Both the position numbers and the translations under genes were made by a program. Shown here piece by piece: positions 44,121 to 51,669 of a DNA stretch of 64,000 nt. Location: positions 558,001-622,000 of the forward strand of contig NZ_CP109328.1 of assembly GCF_035918155.1 (NCBI RefSeq), in the 5' to 3' direction. How positions within the stretch are numbered: the first letter of the stretch is position 1; each line of letters starts with the position of its first letter. The notes under the pieces were generated by a model that saw only the letters and a list, made by a program, of their open reading frames with translations, was not told the DNA's origin and made no database searches. Origin of the DNA: Streptomyces sp. NBC_01591. GTDB lineage: Bacteria > Actinomycetota > Actinomycetes > Streptomycetales > Streptomycetaceae.

Positions 44121-45461
44121 GTGAGCGCGCCCCTGCGCGAGGCCGTGGACAACGGGCCCATGACCCGTTTTCAGTGGACCGCGATCGGTGTGTGTGTCCT
44201 GCTGAATACGCTCGACGGGTTCGACGTCCTGGTCATGGCCTTCACCGGGAAGACCATCTCCAGTGAGTGGAATCTGAATTCCGGCACACTGGGGCTTCTC
44301 CTCAGCTGCGGCCTCATCGGAATGGCTGTGGGAGCACTGCTCGTGGCACCCTGGGCGGACCGGATTGGACGGAAGCCCGTCATACTGGCCGGTCTGGCGC
44401 TGGCGGCTGCGGGCATGCTGCTGTCCGCGGCAAGTCAGAACTGGCAGCAGTTGGGATTGCTGCGTATCGTCACGGGCATCGGCATCGGCGCTGTCCTTGC
44501 GTGCAGCAACGTCATCGCCGGCGAGTTCGCCTCCCGCCGCTGGCGCGGCCTGGCCGTCAGCCTGAACTCCACCGGTTACGCGGTGGGCGCGACAGTCGGC
44601 GGCCTCGCGTCGGTCACCCTCATCGACCATTTCGGATGGCACTCGGTCTTCCTCGCCGGCGGCATAGCCACCGTGGTCGTCATTCCCCTGGTGATGCTCC
44701 TGCTGCCGGAGTCTCTCGACTTCCTCATCACGCAGAGGCCACCAGGGGCTCTCTCCAGAATCAACAACCTTGCCCGGCGCATGGGACACGCGGAAATCGA
44801 CTCGTTTCCCCCCGCTGCTGCTACTCACCGGCTGAGTGCGGGATTCCGTCTCCTGCTGGCACCAGGCCTGCGCCGTGTCACGCTCGTGCTGTGGTCTGCG
44901 TTCTTCCTGGTGATGGCCGCTTTCTACTTCGTGACCAGTTGGACGCCGACCCTGCTCGTCGAAGCCGGCCTGTCCTCCACCCAAGGTCTCACCGGCGGCA
45001 CTCTGCTCAATCTCGGCGGAATGTTCGGCACCGCGCTCCTTGGCGTAATGGCTGCCCGCTACGCACTGGTGAAGGTGAACCGTGGCTATCTGTTCGCGTC
45101 CGGTCTGCTCGTGGTGGCGTTCGCGGTCTCGACCGAGAACCTTGCCCTGGCCTTCAGTTTCGGTGCGGTCGTCGGTGTCGCCGTCAACGGGTGCATCGCG
45201 GGTCTCTACGCGCTGACCCCAGCCATCTACGAAACCCGTCTGCGCGCTACGGGAGTCGGTGCTGCCATCAGCGTCGGCCGCGTCGGGGCCATCGCCGCCC
45301 CCACTGCCGCTGGTTGGCTGCTGGATGCCGGCTGGACACCGCACGCCCTCTACATCGCCGTCGGCGTGATCTTCGCGGCTGCCGGACTGCTGTTGTTCTT
45401 CATGCAGCCCGGCAGTAGGCCCGCTGTCACAACTGCGGATCAGGCCGCCGCTACGATGTAG
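44121..45461 (+). CDS. MFS aromatic-acid:proton symporter (AAHS type)
   Basis: A 446-aa 12-helix carrier. LLNTLDGFDVLVMAFTGKTI holds the DGxD motif in helix 1 that marks the aromatic-acid:H+ symporter family (PcaK, BenK, GenK). The cytoplasmic motif GALLVAPWADRIGRKPVI lies between helices 2 and 3. Probable substrate is 3-hydroxybenzoate or gentisate. GTG start without a strong ribosome site. It ends the catabolic operon. Confidence 0.9.
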   Translation: MSAPLREAVDNGPMTRFQWTAIGVCVLLNTLDGFDVLVMAFTGKTISSEWNLNSGTLGLLLSCGLIGMAVGALLVAPWADRIGRKPVILAGLALAAAGMLLSAASQNWQQLGLLRIVTGIGIGAVLACSNVIAGEFASRRWRGLAVSLNSTGYAVGATVGGLASVTLIDHFGWHSVFLAGGIATVVVIPLVMLLLPESLDFLITQRPPGALSRINNLARRMGHAEIDSFPPAAATHRLSAGFRLLLAPGLRRVTLVLWSAFFLVMAAFYFVTSWTPTLLVEAGLSSTQGLTGGTLLNLGGMFGTALLGVMAARYALVKVNRGYLFASGLLVVAFAVSTENLALAFSFGAVVGVAVNGCIAGLYALTPAIYETRLRATGVGAAISVGRVGAIAAPTAAGWLLDAGWTPHALYIAVGVIFAAAGLLLFFMQPGSRPAVTTADQAAATM

Positions 45462-45921
45462 ACCGACCGGCAGATGGATCACTTGAGGCGTCGGGTGATG
45501 GGACGGCCGCCCCGGCGACAGCGGCTCGCCGAGCTTCGGATGACCACGCGGAGCGTGACGGAAGCGGCTGTCCCAAAAGCCCGGGGCGATTCACCCTGCT
45601 GCTGCGACAGCGGGTTGGTGCAGGTCTTCCACCTCCACTCGAACCAACAGCGCCTCACGGCGCAAATAGAAGTTGAGCCAGAACCAGGGAAAAGACGGCA
45701 CTTCGCGGGACGGCCCCTGGAATTCGCCGTGAGGGCGGCGGGCCGTCGAGGTGGGCCTGCCGTTGTCAGTACGTGTTTGGGTCAAATGAACTCGCATTGA
45801 CTGATTAGCGATCACCCGATGGAGTGGCGGGCGAATGGGTGAATACTGCCCAGGGAAGGACCCCTGCGTCCGCCGTCGATGACGTTGGAATCCGAAGCCG
45901 CAAGGACGCAAGGAGTCACAC
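45462..45921. other. 460 bp without a supported gene
   Basis: No frame has natural composition and I see no strong stem-loop. AT content increases near 45780-45840, which may be the promoter region of the lectin-like gene that follows. Confidence 0.35.
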
Positions 45922-46224
45922 ATGTCCATGGTCCAGACTGGAAAGCTCGACCTGTCGTCGAACCAGCCCATCGAGACACGTGGGGGGAACACCTCCACTT
46001 TCACCCGCGTCAACTTCCCCACCCCGTTCCCCAACGGATCCCAGGTGATCGTGCTGGCCCAGACCCAGACGTTCAACGGCACGGAGACGCCCGGCATCCG
46101 CCTCCATGACGTCACCCCCAGCGGATTCCTCATCCGCTTCAACGAGGTCAACGTCAACGCCAACGTCCGCAGCGACGGCCACCACGTGACCGAAACCGTC
46201 GGTTGGGTGGCCACCACCGTCTGA
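45922..46224 (+). CDS. H-type-lectin-like small protein
   Basis: A 100-aa protein with AAGGAG six bases before the ATG. It has no signal peptide. The pattern (FTRVNFPTPFPNGSQVIVLA, GIRLHDVTPSGFLIRFNEVN, HHVTETVGWVA) fits the H-type lectin fold, with a conserved FxxPF strand, a GFxIxF strand and a closing Trp. That fold occurs in discoidin/Helix agglutinin lectins and on bacterial tail-like structures. The assignment is by pattern only. The gene stands alone; a sheath-like gene fragment lies 500 bases on, opposite strand. Confidence 0.6.
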   Translation: MSMVQTGKLDLSSNQPIETRGGNTSTFTRVNFPTPFPNGSQVIVLAQTQTFNGTETPGIRLHDVTPSGFLIRFNEVNVNANVRSDGHHVTETVGWVATTV

Positions 46225-46733
46225 CAAGACTCCTGCCGTCTCTGGTCCCGCCCGCACCCAGGACCAAGGCGTCAGGCGCTGCTGGCACCAGCGGCGAACC
46301 AGCCCGCTGAACCGCGGTCGGCCCGGTGAAGATCGGACATTCCTGGGTGCGCCGGCGCACCCGCGGCATGACCCACATCGCGGCGGCGGCCACCCTTGAC
46401 GCTGGAGGCAGATGGACGGGGCGGGTGGCGTGATCGGGGGTGATGGTGGGTGTTTGGGCTGATCGCCGGGGGGTCAGCCCATGGTGATGAAGGAGAACCC
46501 TCTGTCGGCGTAGTTGTCGTCGGCGTCTCCGGTCACCAGCCGGGCTCACGTGCGGGGACGGTGTGGTCGGCAGGGACGGAGCTGAGCTCCTTCTCCAGTG
46601 CCTCACGAGGGTGTGGGGGATGAGAAGTCGGGGTGACCCGGGCAGTGACCACACCAGTGGCTGGTCAGCACACGCCGGTGCGGCGGCTCGGTGCACAAGC
46701 AAGCGAAAGGACCGCCCGCTCCCGCCTCACCCG
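46225..46733. other. 509 bp without a supported gene
   Basis: Open frames on both strands are Arg/Pro/Thr-rich and unlike natural proteins, and no repeats or stem-loops of note occur. Decayed coding DNA is possible. Confidence 0.35.
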
Positions 46734-47144
46734 CTACATACTCAGCCGCTGCCCCCGTAGAACGTCGCCGACGGCGCTCTGCGGGCTGGTGAAGCCCACC
46801 ACGTAGCAGGAGGTACCGCCGTTGGCGAAGAATCCGTAGACGGCTTCGGCCAGAGGGAAACACCGCTCCAGCGCGCGAATCGCGGCCGGGTCGGTCGCCT
46901 CCGCGAGCTCCTCGGCGATTCCCTTCACGCTGTAGCGGTCTGTGAACTCCTGCCAGCCTCTGACCAGCTGCGGGTGCTTGCGCTCATCCTCTGTGAACGG
47001 CGGCGTGGACGGCGTTGGGTCGCCCTTCGCGGAGACCTTCGTGTAACCGAGGAACGCCGGAGTAGATGTGCCCACCCCGACGATCACGCGCATACCGGCG
47101 GAGGATTCGCGTGCATAGATCCCTGGTGGTTTCGAGCTGGACAT
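46734..47144 (-). CDS. orphan phage-tail-sheath N-terminal domain, 136 aa
   Basis: An ATG at 47144 with AGGAG ten bases upstream opens MSSSKPPGIYARESSAGMRV, then IVGVGTSTPAFLGYTKVSAK. This is the N-terminal arm and first strand of contractile-tail sheath proteins (PGVYxEExxSGxRPIxGVGTSxAAFVG). PQLVRGWQEFTDRYS and LAEAVYGFFANGGTSCYVVG continue the match through the first domain. Full sheaths are about 400-500 aa; this stops after 136. Either it is a truncated relic or a free-standing domain. No other tail gene is nearby. Confidence 0.75.
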   Translation of the reverse strand: MSSSKPPGIYARESSAGMRVIVGVGTSTPAFLGYTKVSAKGDPTPSTPPFTEDERKHPQLVRGWQEFTDRYSVKGIAEELAEATDPAAIRALERCFPLAEAVYGFFANGGTSCYVVGFTSPQSAVGDVLRGQRLSM

Positions 47145-47580
47145 CTGCGCTCCTAGAAGAGGGGTGGCTACGTGCTGGTGGCGCCTTCGCGGACCTGGCA
47201 TCCTCGAGGGCCTGGTGAAGCGGGCGATCTCGGCAAGGCGTACACGCCGATGGCACAAGCCGAGACAGCCGTACCCATCCCCGCACACTGCACTGAGCGG
47301 TGACCCCGTAGAGAGCGCAAACCATTCTCCCGGGTGAAACCCCATGAGACCCGGACACGAGGCAGCAGGTACCCAACGGGCTTGCCGCCCGCGGGGGAAA
47401 CGTGGTTCAGCCCTGGCTGCGTGCCGCCGGTCGAGATACTCACCCCTGTGATCAGCGGTGCGCTCGTGGTCATCTCAGGTGATGGGCGTCGTGGGTATGT
47501 CAGTGGTGAGGTCATGGGTATTCACACGGGTCCCGAAGCATCGTGATACGCCGGGGCACTCCGACCATGAGGGAGAGACT
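47145..47580. other. 436 bp without a supported gene
   Basis: A divergent region between the sheath-domain gene and the PH-like gene. Frames here lack natural composition. Both promoters should be here, but no clear hexamers were seen. Confidence 0.35.
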
Positions 47581-47949
47581 ATGGCGAGGGTGGTAGTCGA
47601 GGGGACCGATATCGTCGTACACCTGTCCTGGCGGGAGAAGGCGCTCGCACGCCACCGCAATGTGCGGGTTCCGGTGTCGGCGCTGCGCCAGCTCCATATC
47701 GAGCCCGACTGGTGGCGTGCGCTTCGCGGTGAGCGTGATCGGGGCACGTGCATCCCCGGACAGGTGTGCGCGGGTGTCCGGCACCTACGGGAGGGGCAGG
47801 ACTTCACGTTGGTACGGGCCGGCACACCGGTGCTGTGTGTGGAACTCCGCCGGAGCGCGTCATTCAGCCGGCTGGCGATCTCTGTCCCCGATCCTGAGAA
47901 GGCGATGCGAACTCTCTTGCCGCTGGTCCCACGGGATCGGCTGGGATGA
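47581..47949 (+). CDS. PH-domain-like protein, 122 aa
   Basis: An ATG with GAGGGAGAG upstream opens MARVVVEGTDIVVHLSWREK, followed by HRNVRVPVSALRQLHIEPDW and WRALRGERDRGTCIPGQVC. The alternating strands and single C-terminal helix (PDPEKAMRTLLPLVPRDRLG) fit a bacterial PH-like fold, known from small Streptomyces proteins of unknown role. Its stop overlaps the next start (ATGA), so it was coupled to the HEAT-repeat gene that follows. Confidence 0.65.
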   Translation: MARVVVEGTDIVVHLSWREKALARHRNVRVPVSALRQLHIEPDWWRALRGERDRGTCIPGQVCAGVRHLREGQDFTLVRAGTPVLCVELRRSASFSRLAISVPDPEKAMRTLLPLVPRDRLG

Positions 47950-48700
47950 AAGCGAGCGGCCCCCGCTTCCCACTGCGTACCGTTCTCGCCCCTGGCCGAC
48001 AGTCGTTCGACGATTGTCCGGTCGACGGAGGCCAGGAGCTGTCCGCCTCGGCCGCTGGCGTCGCCCGCCCCGCCGCGCCGACGCGCGCCAGCGCGCGGCC
48101 CTCTCCTCGGCCGACGAGGTTCCGGTGCCGGTGGAGGCCCTGGTCGAGGCGGCACTCAGCGAGACGGAGCCGAACGTCGCCGGAGCCCTTCGATGGGCGC
48201 TGGCACGATCGGGCGACGGCGGCCCGGCGCTGCTGGCGCAGGGCCTCGGCTCACCGGTGGCCGCGGTGCGGAACGTGCCGTTCAAGCCCTCGCCGAGATG
48301 CCCGGTGGTGAGGCTGCCGCGCAGCTGCGGGACGCTCTCGCGAACCCCGACGTCGTGGTCCGCGGGCATGCGGCTCTGGCGCTCGGGACATGTGGAGTGG
48401 CCGATGCGGTCCCGACGCTCATCGACATGATCGTGGAGGGAAGAAACGACACCGATGCAGCCGATGCACTGAGCGTGCTGGCGAGCGACACCGCGACGGC
48501 GGATCGGATCGCCACCGGGCTCGTCGCCCGCCTCGCCCACGACACCACCCAAAGCGCCTGCGCGCGGGCGGCTGACCCAGGCGCTGGCGGACATCCCGGG
48601 GACGAGGGCGTCAGGTGCCCTCGTGGAGCTGTCGCATGACGTGGACCGTGCTGTTGCGCTGACGGCGGCGTACCCTTTTCAGCTGCGCGACGCACCGTGA
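47946..48700 (+). pseudogene. HEAT-repeat protein with several frameshifts
   Basis: The ATG at 47946 overlaps the PH-like stop. Family-like stretches lie in different frames: LPTAYRSRPWPTVVRRLSG; ALSSADEVPVPVEALVEAAL and NVAGALRWALARSGDGGPAL; QALAEMPGGEAAAQLRDALA and NPDVVVRGHAALALGTCG; and finally LTQALADIPGTRASGALVEL. The repeated A-L-A-x-x-D pattern is that of HEAT/PBS-lyase repeats. At least three frame slips (near 48050, 48270 and 48570) break the gene. Confidence 0.7.
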
Positions 48701-48906
48701 CGGATCTCTCCTGGGGGGCCGTGTACGCGGCCCGCGGGGCGAAGTGGTCCCGGACTTATCACCGTCCGCCGAAGGAGGACAGCGGACCTCCTGGCCCGGG
48801 CACTACCCCGACAGCCGCGGACGACGAGGTCACGGTCGTCCACTTTGGGATGCTGCTCCAGCGCCCATGGCTACGGGACGTCGTCATCCCAGCACGCCAC
48901 AACTGA
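48697..48906 (+). CDS. small hypothetical protein, 69 aa
   Basis: The GTG at 48697 overlaps the TGA of the HEAT-repeat frame (GTGA). The product (MTDLSWGAVYAARGAKWSRT ... EVTVVHFGMLLQRPWLRDVV) is soluble and unrecognised. Translation may depend on the broken upstream gene. Coupling is the main support for it being a gene. Confidence 0.4.
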   Translation: MTDLSWGAVYAARGAKWSRTYHRPPKEDSGPPGPGTTPTAADDEVTVVHFGMLLQRPWLRDVVIPARHN

Positions 48907-49141
48907 GGTTCAAAGAACACCCACCACCCAGCCCGCCCCCGAGTGGCCAGGTCAGCAGCGCTCGCCCCATCTGGCGGGCCAACCGCGATGCTCAGCCAAG
49001 CCACCTCGGGCGCTACTAAAGGTCCTGTCCGGCGGATCATGTGGCTGCCGGGGTGGGGCGGGGGAGTTGGGGTTGACCTCAAGTCTGGTTGAGCTTCTAG
49101 GTTCGGGTGCGCCGATGTCGACGTACCTGAGGGGAACAGCC

Positions 49142-49450
49142 ATGAGGACGCTGGTGCTGGGAAGGACGCCCGCTAGGGTGACGGAGGTGCTGGCCACGCT
49201 GCGCGCGGACGGTTTTGACGCGGAGGGAGTGAGCACCGACGAGGAGGCCCGGAAGCTGTTGGCGACCGAGGAGTTCGGGGTGCTGATCATTGGCGGGGGT
49301 GTGGAGCCGGACTCCCGCGCAGCGATCAAGGAGTTCGCGGCGGAGCACCGGGTGCGGCGGGTGATCGACGGCGCGCTGACGGAGCCGTTCGACACCTGTG
49401 TGCGGCGGGAGTTCGAGCCGCTGATCCGGGAGGCCGCCTCCAAGGGGTGA
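49142..49450 (+). CDS. receiver-like small protein, 102 aa
   Basis: An ATG with AGGGGA upstream gives MRTLVLGRTPARVTEVLATL, then RADGFDAEGVSTDEEARKLL and EEFGVLIIGGGVEPDSRAAI. This looks like the first half of a CheY-type alpha/beta fold, but the usual phospho-acceptor Asp after the third strand is replaced (LIIGGG). A pseudo-receiver or nucleotide-binding fold is possible. No kinase is adjacent. Confidence 0.55.
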   Translation: MRTLVLGRTPARVTEVLATLRADGFDAEGVSTDEEARKLLATEEFGVLIIGGGVEPDSRAAIKEFAAEHRVRRVIDGALTEPFDTCVRREFEPLIREAASKG

Positions 49451-49533
49451 CGGCCATGGTCCGGGCGTTGATCCGGGCGGACCCCCTCACCCGCACAGCA
49501 CCAGCGCAGCTCCGACCGAACGACGCATTACGA

Positions 49534-49563
49534 GGTTCCGCCCGGTGGATCACGGGCGGAACC
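49534..49563. terminator. 11-bp stem-loop at the IS5 fragment end
   Basis: GGTTCCGCCCG and CGGGCGGAACC pair perfectly around an 8-base loop. It overlaps the stop codon of the minus-strand IS5 remnant and lies about 80 bases after the receiver-like gene on the plus strand, so it can serve either. Confidence 0.55.
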
Positions 49564-49838
49564 AAAGTCGGATCGCTGCGAGGGCGGCGGTGCCATGGAA
49601 GATGTAGGCCCTTTTGTTGTACCTCGTGGCCACGGCCCGGAAGTTCTTGAGCCGGCTGATCGTCCGCTCAACTTCGTTCCTGCGCTTATAGATCGTCTTA
49701 TCGAATCCGGCGGGCCGCCCGCCGTCGCCGCCGCGACTCAGCCGGTGCCCTTCCTGGTCCGCCGGTATGGGGATTACGGCGCGGATTCCACGCCTGTGTA
49801 GGTGCTCACGGATCGCGCGGGAGGAGTACGCCTAATGG
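49550..49838 (-). mobile_element. IS5-type transposase C-terminal remnant
   Basis: The minus strand reads YSSRAIREHLHRRGIRAVIP, GGRPAGFDKTIYKRRNEVER, TISRLKNFRAVATRYNKRAY and ends AALAAIRLWFRP with a stop. This is the typical end of Streptomyces IS5-family transposases (YKRRNxVERxIxRLKxxRAVATRYDKRxY), with the catalytic Glu in NEVE. The first two thirds are missing. From 49839 to 49995 no gene is supported. Confidence 0.8.
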
Positions 49839-49995
49839 CCCAGCTACTCGGACTGAAGCCGCATCAGTGCATGGGGTGTTTCCCGAAGCTGGACGAGGTC
49901 CCGGACGCGGTCGTCGGCTTCACCCATTGCGAGGCGGCGATCCATCCGCGTCGGCGACGGCCAGGCTGCCTGGTCCAGTCTGCTGCGGGCCGAGT

Positions 49996-50421
49996 TCAGA
50001 TCCTGGTCATGGTCGATGAATATCCGCCCCCTCCGGGGTAGACCCAGTCACCGGTCATCGTGGTGCCGTCGGCGCTGAAAGTGCCCTCGAAGAAGGCTGG
50101 GCTGCCCTTCGCCCCGGCCCAGATGGTGAGCTTGTCGCCGGTCAGTTCGTAGACGTAGTCGAAGGTGTTGCCCGTCGAGTCGTAGTACCGCGACATCACG
50201 TCCGAGCTGGTCGGCTCCCCGAACGGGCGCAGGTTCCCGATCAGCTCCAGGCCTCTGATCGGCTCGCCGAACTGGGTGAGTTCGACGTGCTGGCTCAGGA
50301 AGAACCGGCCGGGCATCCACTCGTACTGCACGGTTCCCTCAGCTCCGCCCGTCACTGCCCAGGTGCCGACCAGGCGATCCAGGGCCTTCAGTTCGGCGCT
50401 CGGCTGGTTGGTCTCAGACAT
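49996..50421 (-). CDS. DUF1579 family protein
   Basis: A 141-aa protein with ALDRLVGTWAVTGGAEGTVQ, EWMPGRFFLSQHVELTQFGE and SADGTTMTGDWVYPGGGGYS. This is a lipocalin-like DUF1579 beta barrel, usual size. Cytoplasmic. The leader before its ATG is nearly identical to that of the divergent DUF998 gene. Function unknown for the family. Confidence 0.85.
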   Translation of the reverse strand: MSETNQPSAELKALDRLVGTWAVTGGAEGTVQYEWMPGRFFLSQHVELTQFGEPIRGLELIGNLRPFGEPTSSDVMSRYYDSTGNTFDYVYELTGDKLTIWAGAKGSPAFFEGTFSADGTTMTGDWVYPGGGGYSSTMTRI

Positions 50422-50425
50422 CTCG

Positions 50426-50567
50426 TCCTCCTTGGTGGGTTCTCGTGGCTACCTCGAAGTCGCCGACCCGTTCTCGACACCCCTGAAATGCGATGTGGAT
50501 CACATTTTGAAGGTGTCGAGATCGCGGACCCGGCCACGAGGTAGCCGCGAGAACCCGCCAAGGAGGA
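50426..50567. promoter_or_regulatory. 142-bp dyad giving two divergent genes the same leader
   Basis: Outer arms 50426-50456 and 50537-50567 are inverted copies matching at 29 of 31 bases; each contains the ribosome site of its own gene (CCAAGGAGG). Inner arms TCGACACC (50474-50481) and GGTGTCGA (50512-50519) share the same centre (50496.5). A small palindrome ATGTG-GAT-CACAT sits in the middle. Both divergent genes thus start with the same upstream 31 bases. Confidence 0.85.
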
Positions 50568-50571
50568 AGCC

Positions 50572-51207
50572 ATGACAGCCACCATCGCCGTCCCCGTCGT
50601 CCGCCGCTCGGACCGCCTGCTGATCGCCGGAGCGCTCGCGGGGCCGGCTTTCTTCGCATCGGCCGTCATCCCGATGGCCACTCGCGAGGGATTCGACATC
50701 ACCCGGCACCCGATCAGCCAGCTCGCCACCGGCGGTGCCGGCTGGATCCAGATCGTGACGTTCGTGCTCGCGGGCCTCGGCGCTCTCGCTCTGGCCGTCG
50801 GCATCAAGTGCACCCTCACCGAGGGAGTCGGGCGGCGAGCGCTGCCGATCCTCGTCGGGATCTTCGGCGCCGGGCTGATCGCCTCCGGCCTTTTCCCCAT
50901 GGATCCGGAGAGCGGTTTCCCGGTCGGAACCCCGGACCAGCCGGTCGCCCGGATGTCCTGGCACAGCGTCGCGCACTCGGCCTCGGCGGTCGCCGCCTAC
51001 AGTGCCCTGGCCATCGCCGCCATCGTGCTCACTGTGCGATGCATGCGCCACCGGGCCGTCCTCCCGGCCGTGCTGAACGGCGCCACCGTATTTGTACTGG
51101 TATTGCCCATGTCGCCGGACTACATGAGTATCCAGATCGCCGTGAACGGGCTGGTCGCCTTCACCTGGACGACCGTCCTCGCACTTTCCCTGCGCCGCAC
51201 GCGCTGA
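50572..51207 (+). CDS. DUF998 membrane protein
   Basis: A 211-aa integral membrane protein with about six helices (LLIAGALAGPAFFASAVIPM, IVTFVLAGLGALALAVGI, ALPILVGIFGAGLIASGLFP, SASAVAAYSALAIAAIVLTV, VLPAVLNGATVFVLVLPMS, a final helix). The loop GFDITRHPISQLATGGAGW and the FPMDPESGFPVGTPD stretch are typical of DUF998. GGAGGAAGCC precedes the ATG. It lies 41 bases before the DGPF gene and is probably co-transcribed. Confidence 0.88.
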   Translation: MTATIAVPVVRRSDRLLIAGALAGPAFFASAVIPMATREGFDITRHPISQLATGGAGWIQIVTFVLAGLGALALAVGIKCTLTEGVGRRALPILVGIFGAGLIASGLFPMDPESGFPVGTPDQPVARMSWHSVAHSASAVAAYSALAIAAIVLTVRCMRHRAVLPAVLNGATVFVLVLPMSPDYMSIQIAVNGLVAFTWTTVLALSLRRTR

Positions 51208-51248
51208 CCTGCCCTACGATCGCCAAGCATGATCGGAGAGGGGAACCC

Positions 51249-51620
51249 GTGAAGTACCTGCTGCTCGGATACACGTCAGCCGCCGGCTGGGACGCCGCGA
51301 CCGCCGACGCCCCGACGGAGGAGGCGCTGGCCGCGTTCGCCACGTACCAGAAGTTCGAGAAGGAACTGCTCGACAGCGGCGAGCTGGTGACCACCGAGGG
51401 CCTGGGCCACCCAGCGGTCAGCATTACGGTGAACCGGACCCCGGACGGCGTGACGGCGACCGACGGACCGTTCGCCGAGCTCAAGGAGGTCCTGGCCAGC
51501 TTCGCCGTCATCGACGTGGCCGGCCAGGAACGAGCCGTGGACATCGCCTCGCGGATCGTAGAGGTGCTGGGCGAGCCCATCGAGATCCGGGCGATCATGG
51601 GAGAGGACTTCACGGCATGA
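51249..51620 (+). CDS. DGPF-domain (YCII-related) protein
   Basis: A 123-aa YCII-related protein with the name-giving motif in TATDGPFAELKEVLASFAVI. It starts VKYLLLGYTSAAGWDAATAD from a GTG with GAGAGGGG upstream. DGPF proteins are the constant neighbours of ECF42 sigma factors. YciI itself is a small hydrolase with a His-Asp pair, but activity of DGPF proteins is not known. Confidence 0.9.
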   Translation: MKYLLLGYTSAAGWDAATADAPTEEALAAFATYQKFEKELLDSGELVTTEGLGHPAVSITVNRTPDGVTATDGPFAELKEVLASFAVIDVAGQERAVDIASRIVEVLGEPIEIRAIMGEDFTA

Positions 51621-51669
51621 CCGGCCGTCCCCCACGAGGCCCGGCGCGGACAGCGCGCCACCCCGACCG

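Noticed and set aside
43934..44266. Plus-strand ORF between IclR and MFS genes
   Set aside because: Its first 60 codons look possible, but it overlaps the MFS start by 145 bases and has no ribosome site or recognised family.
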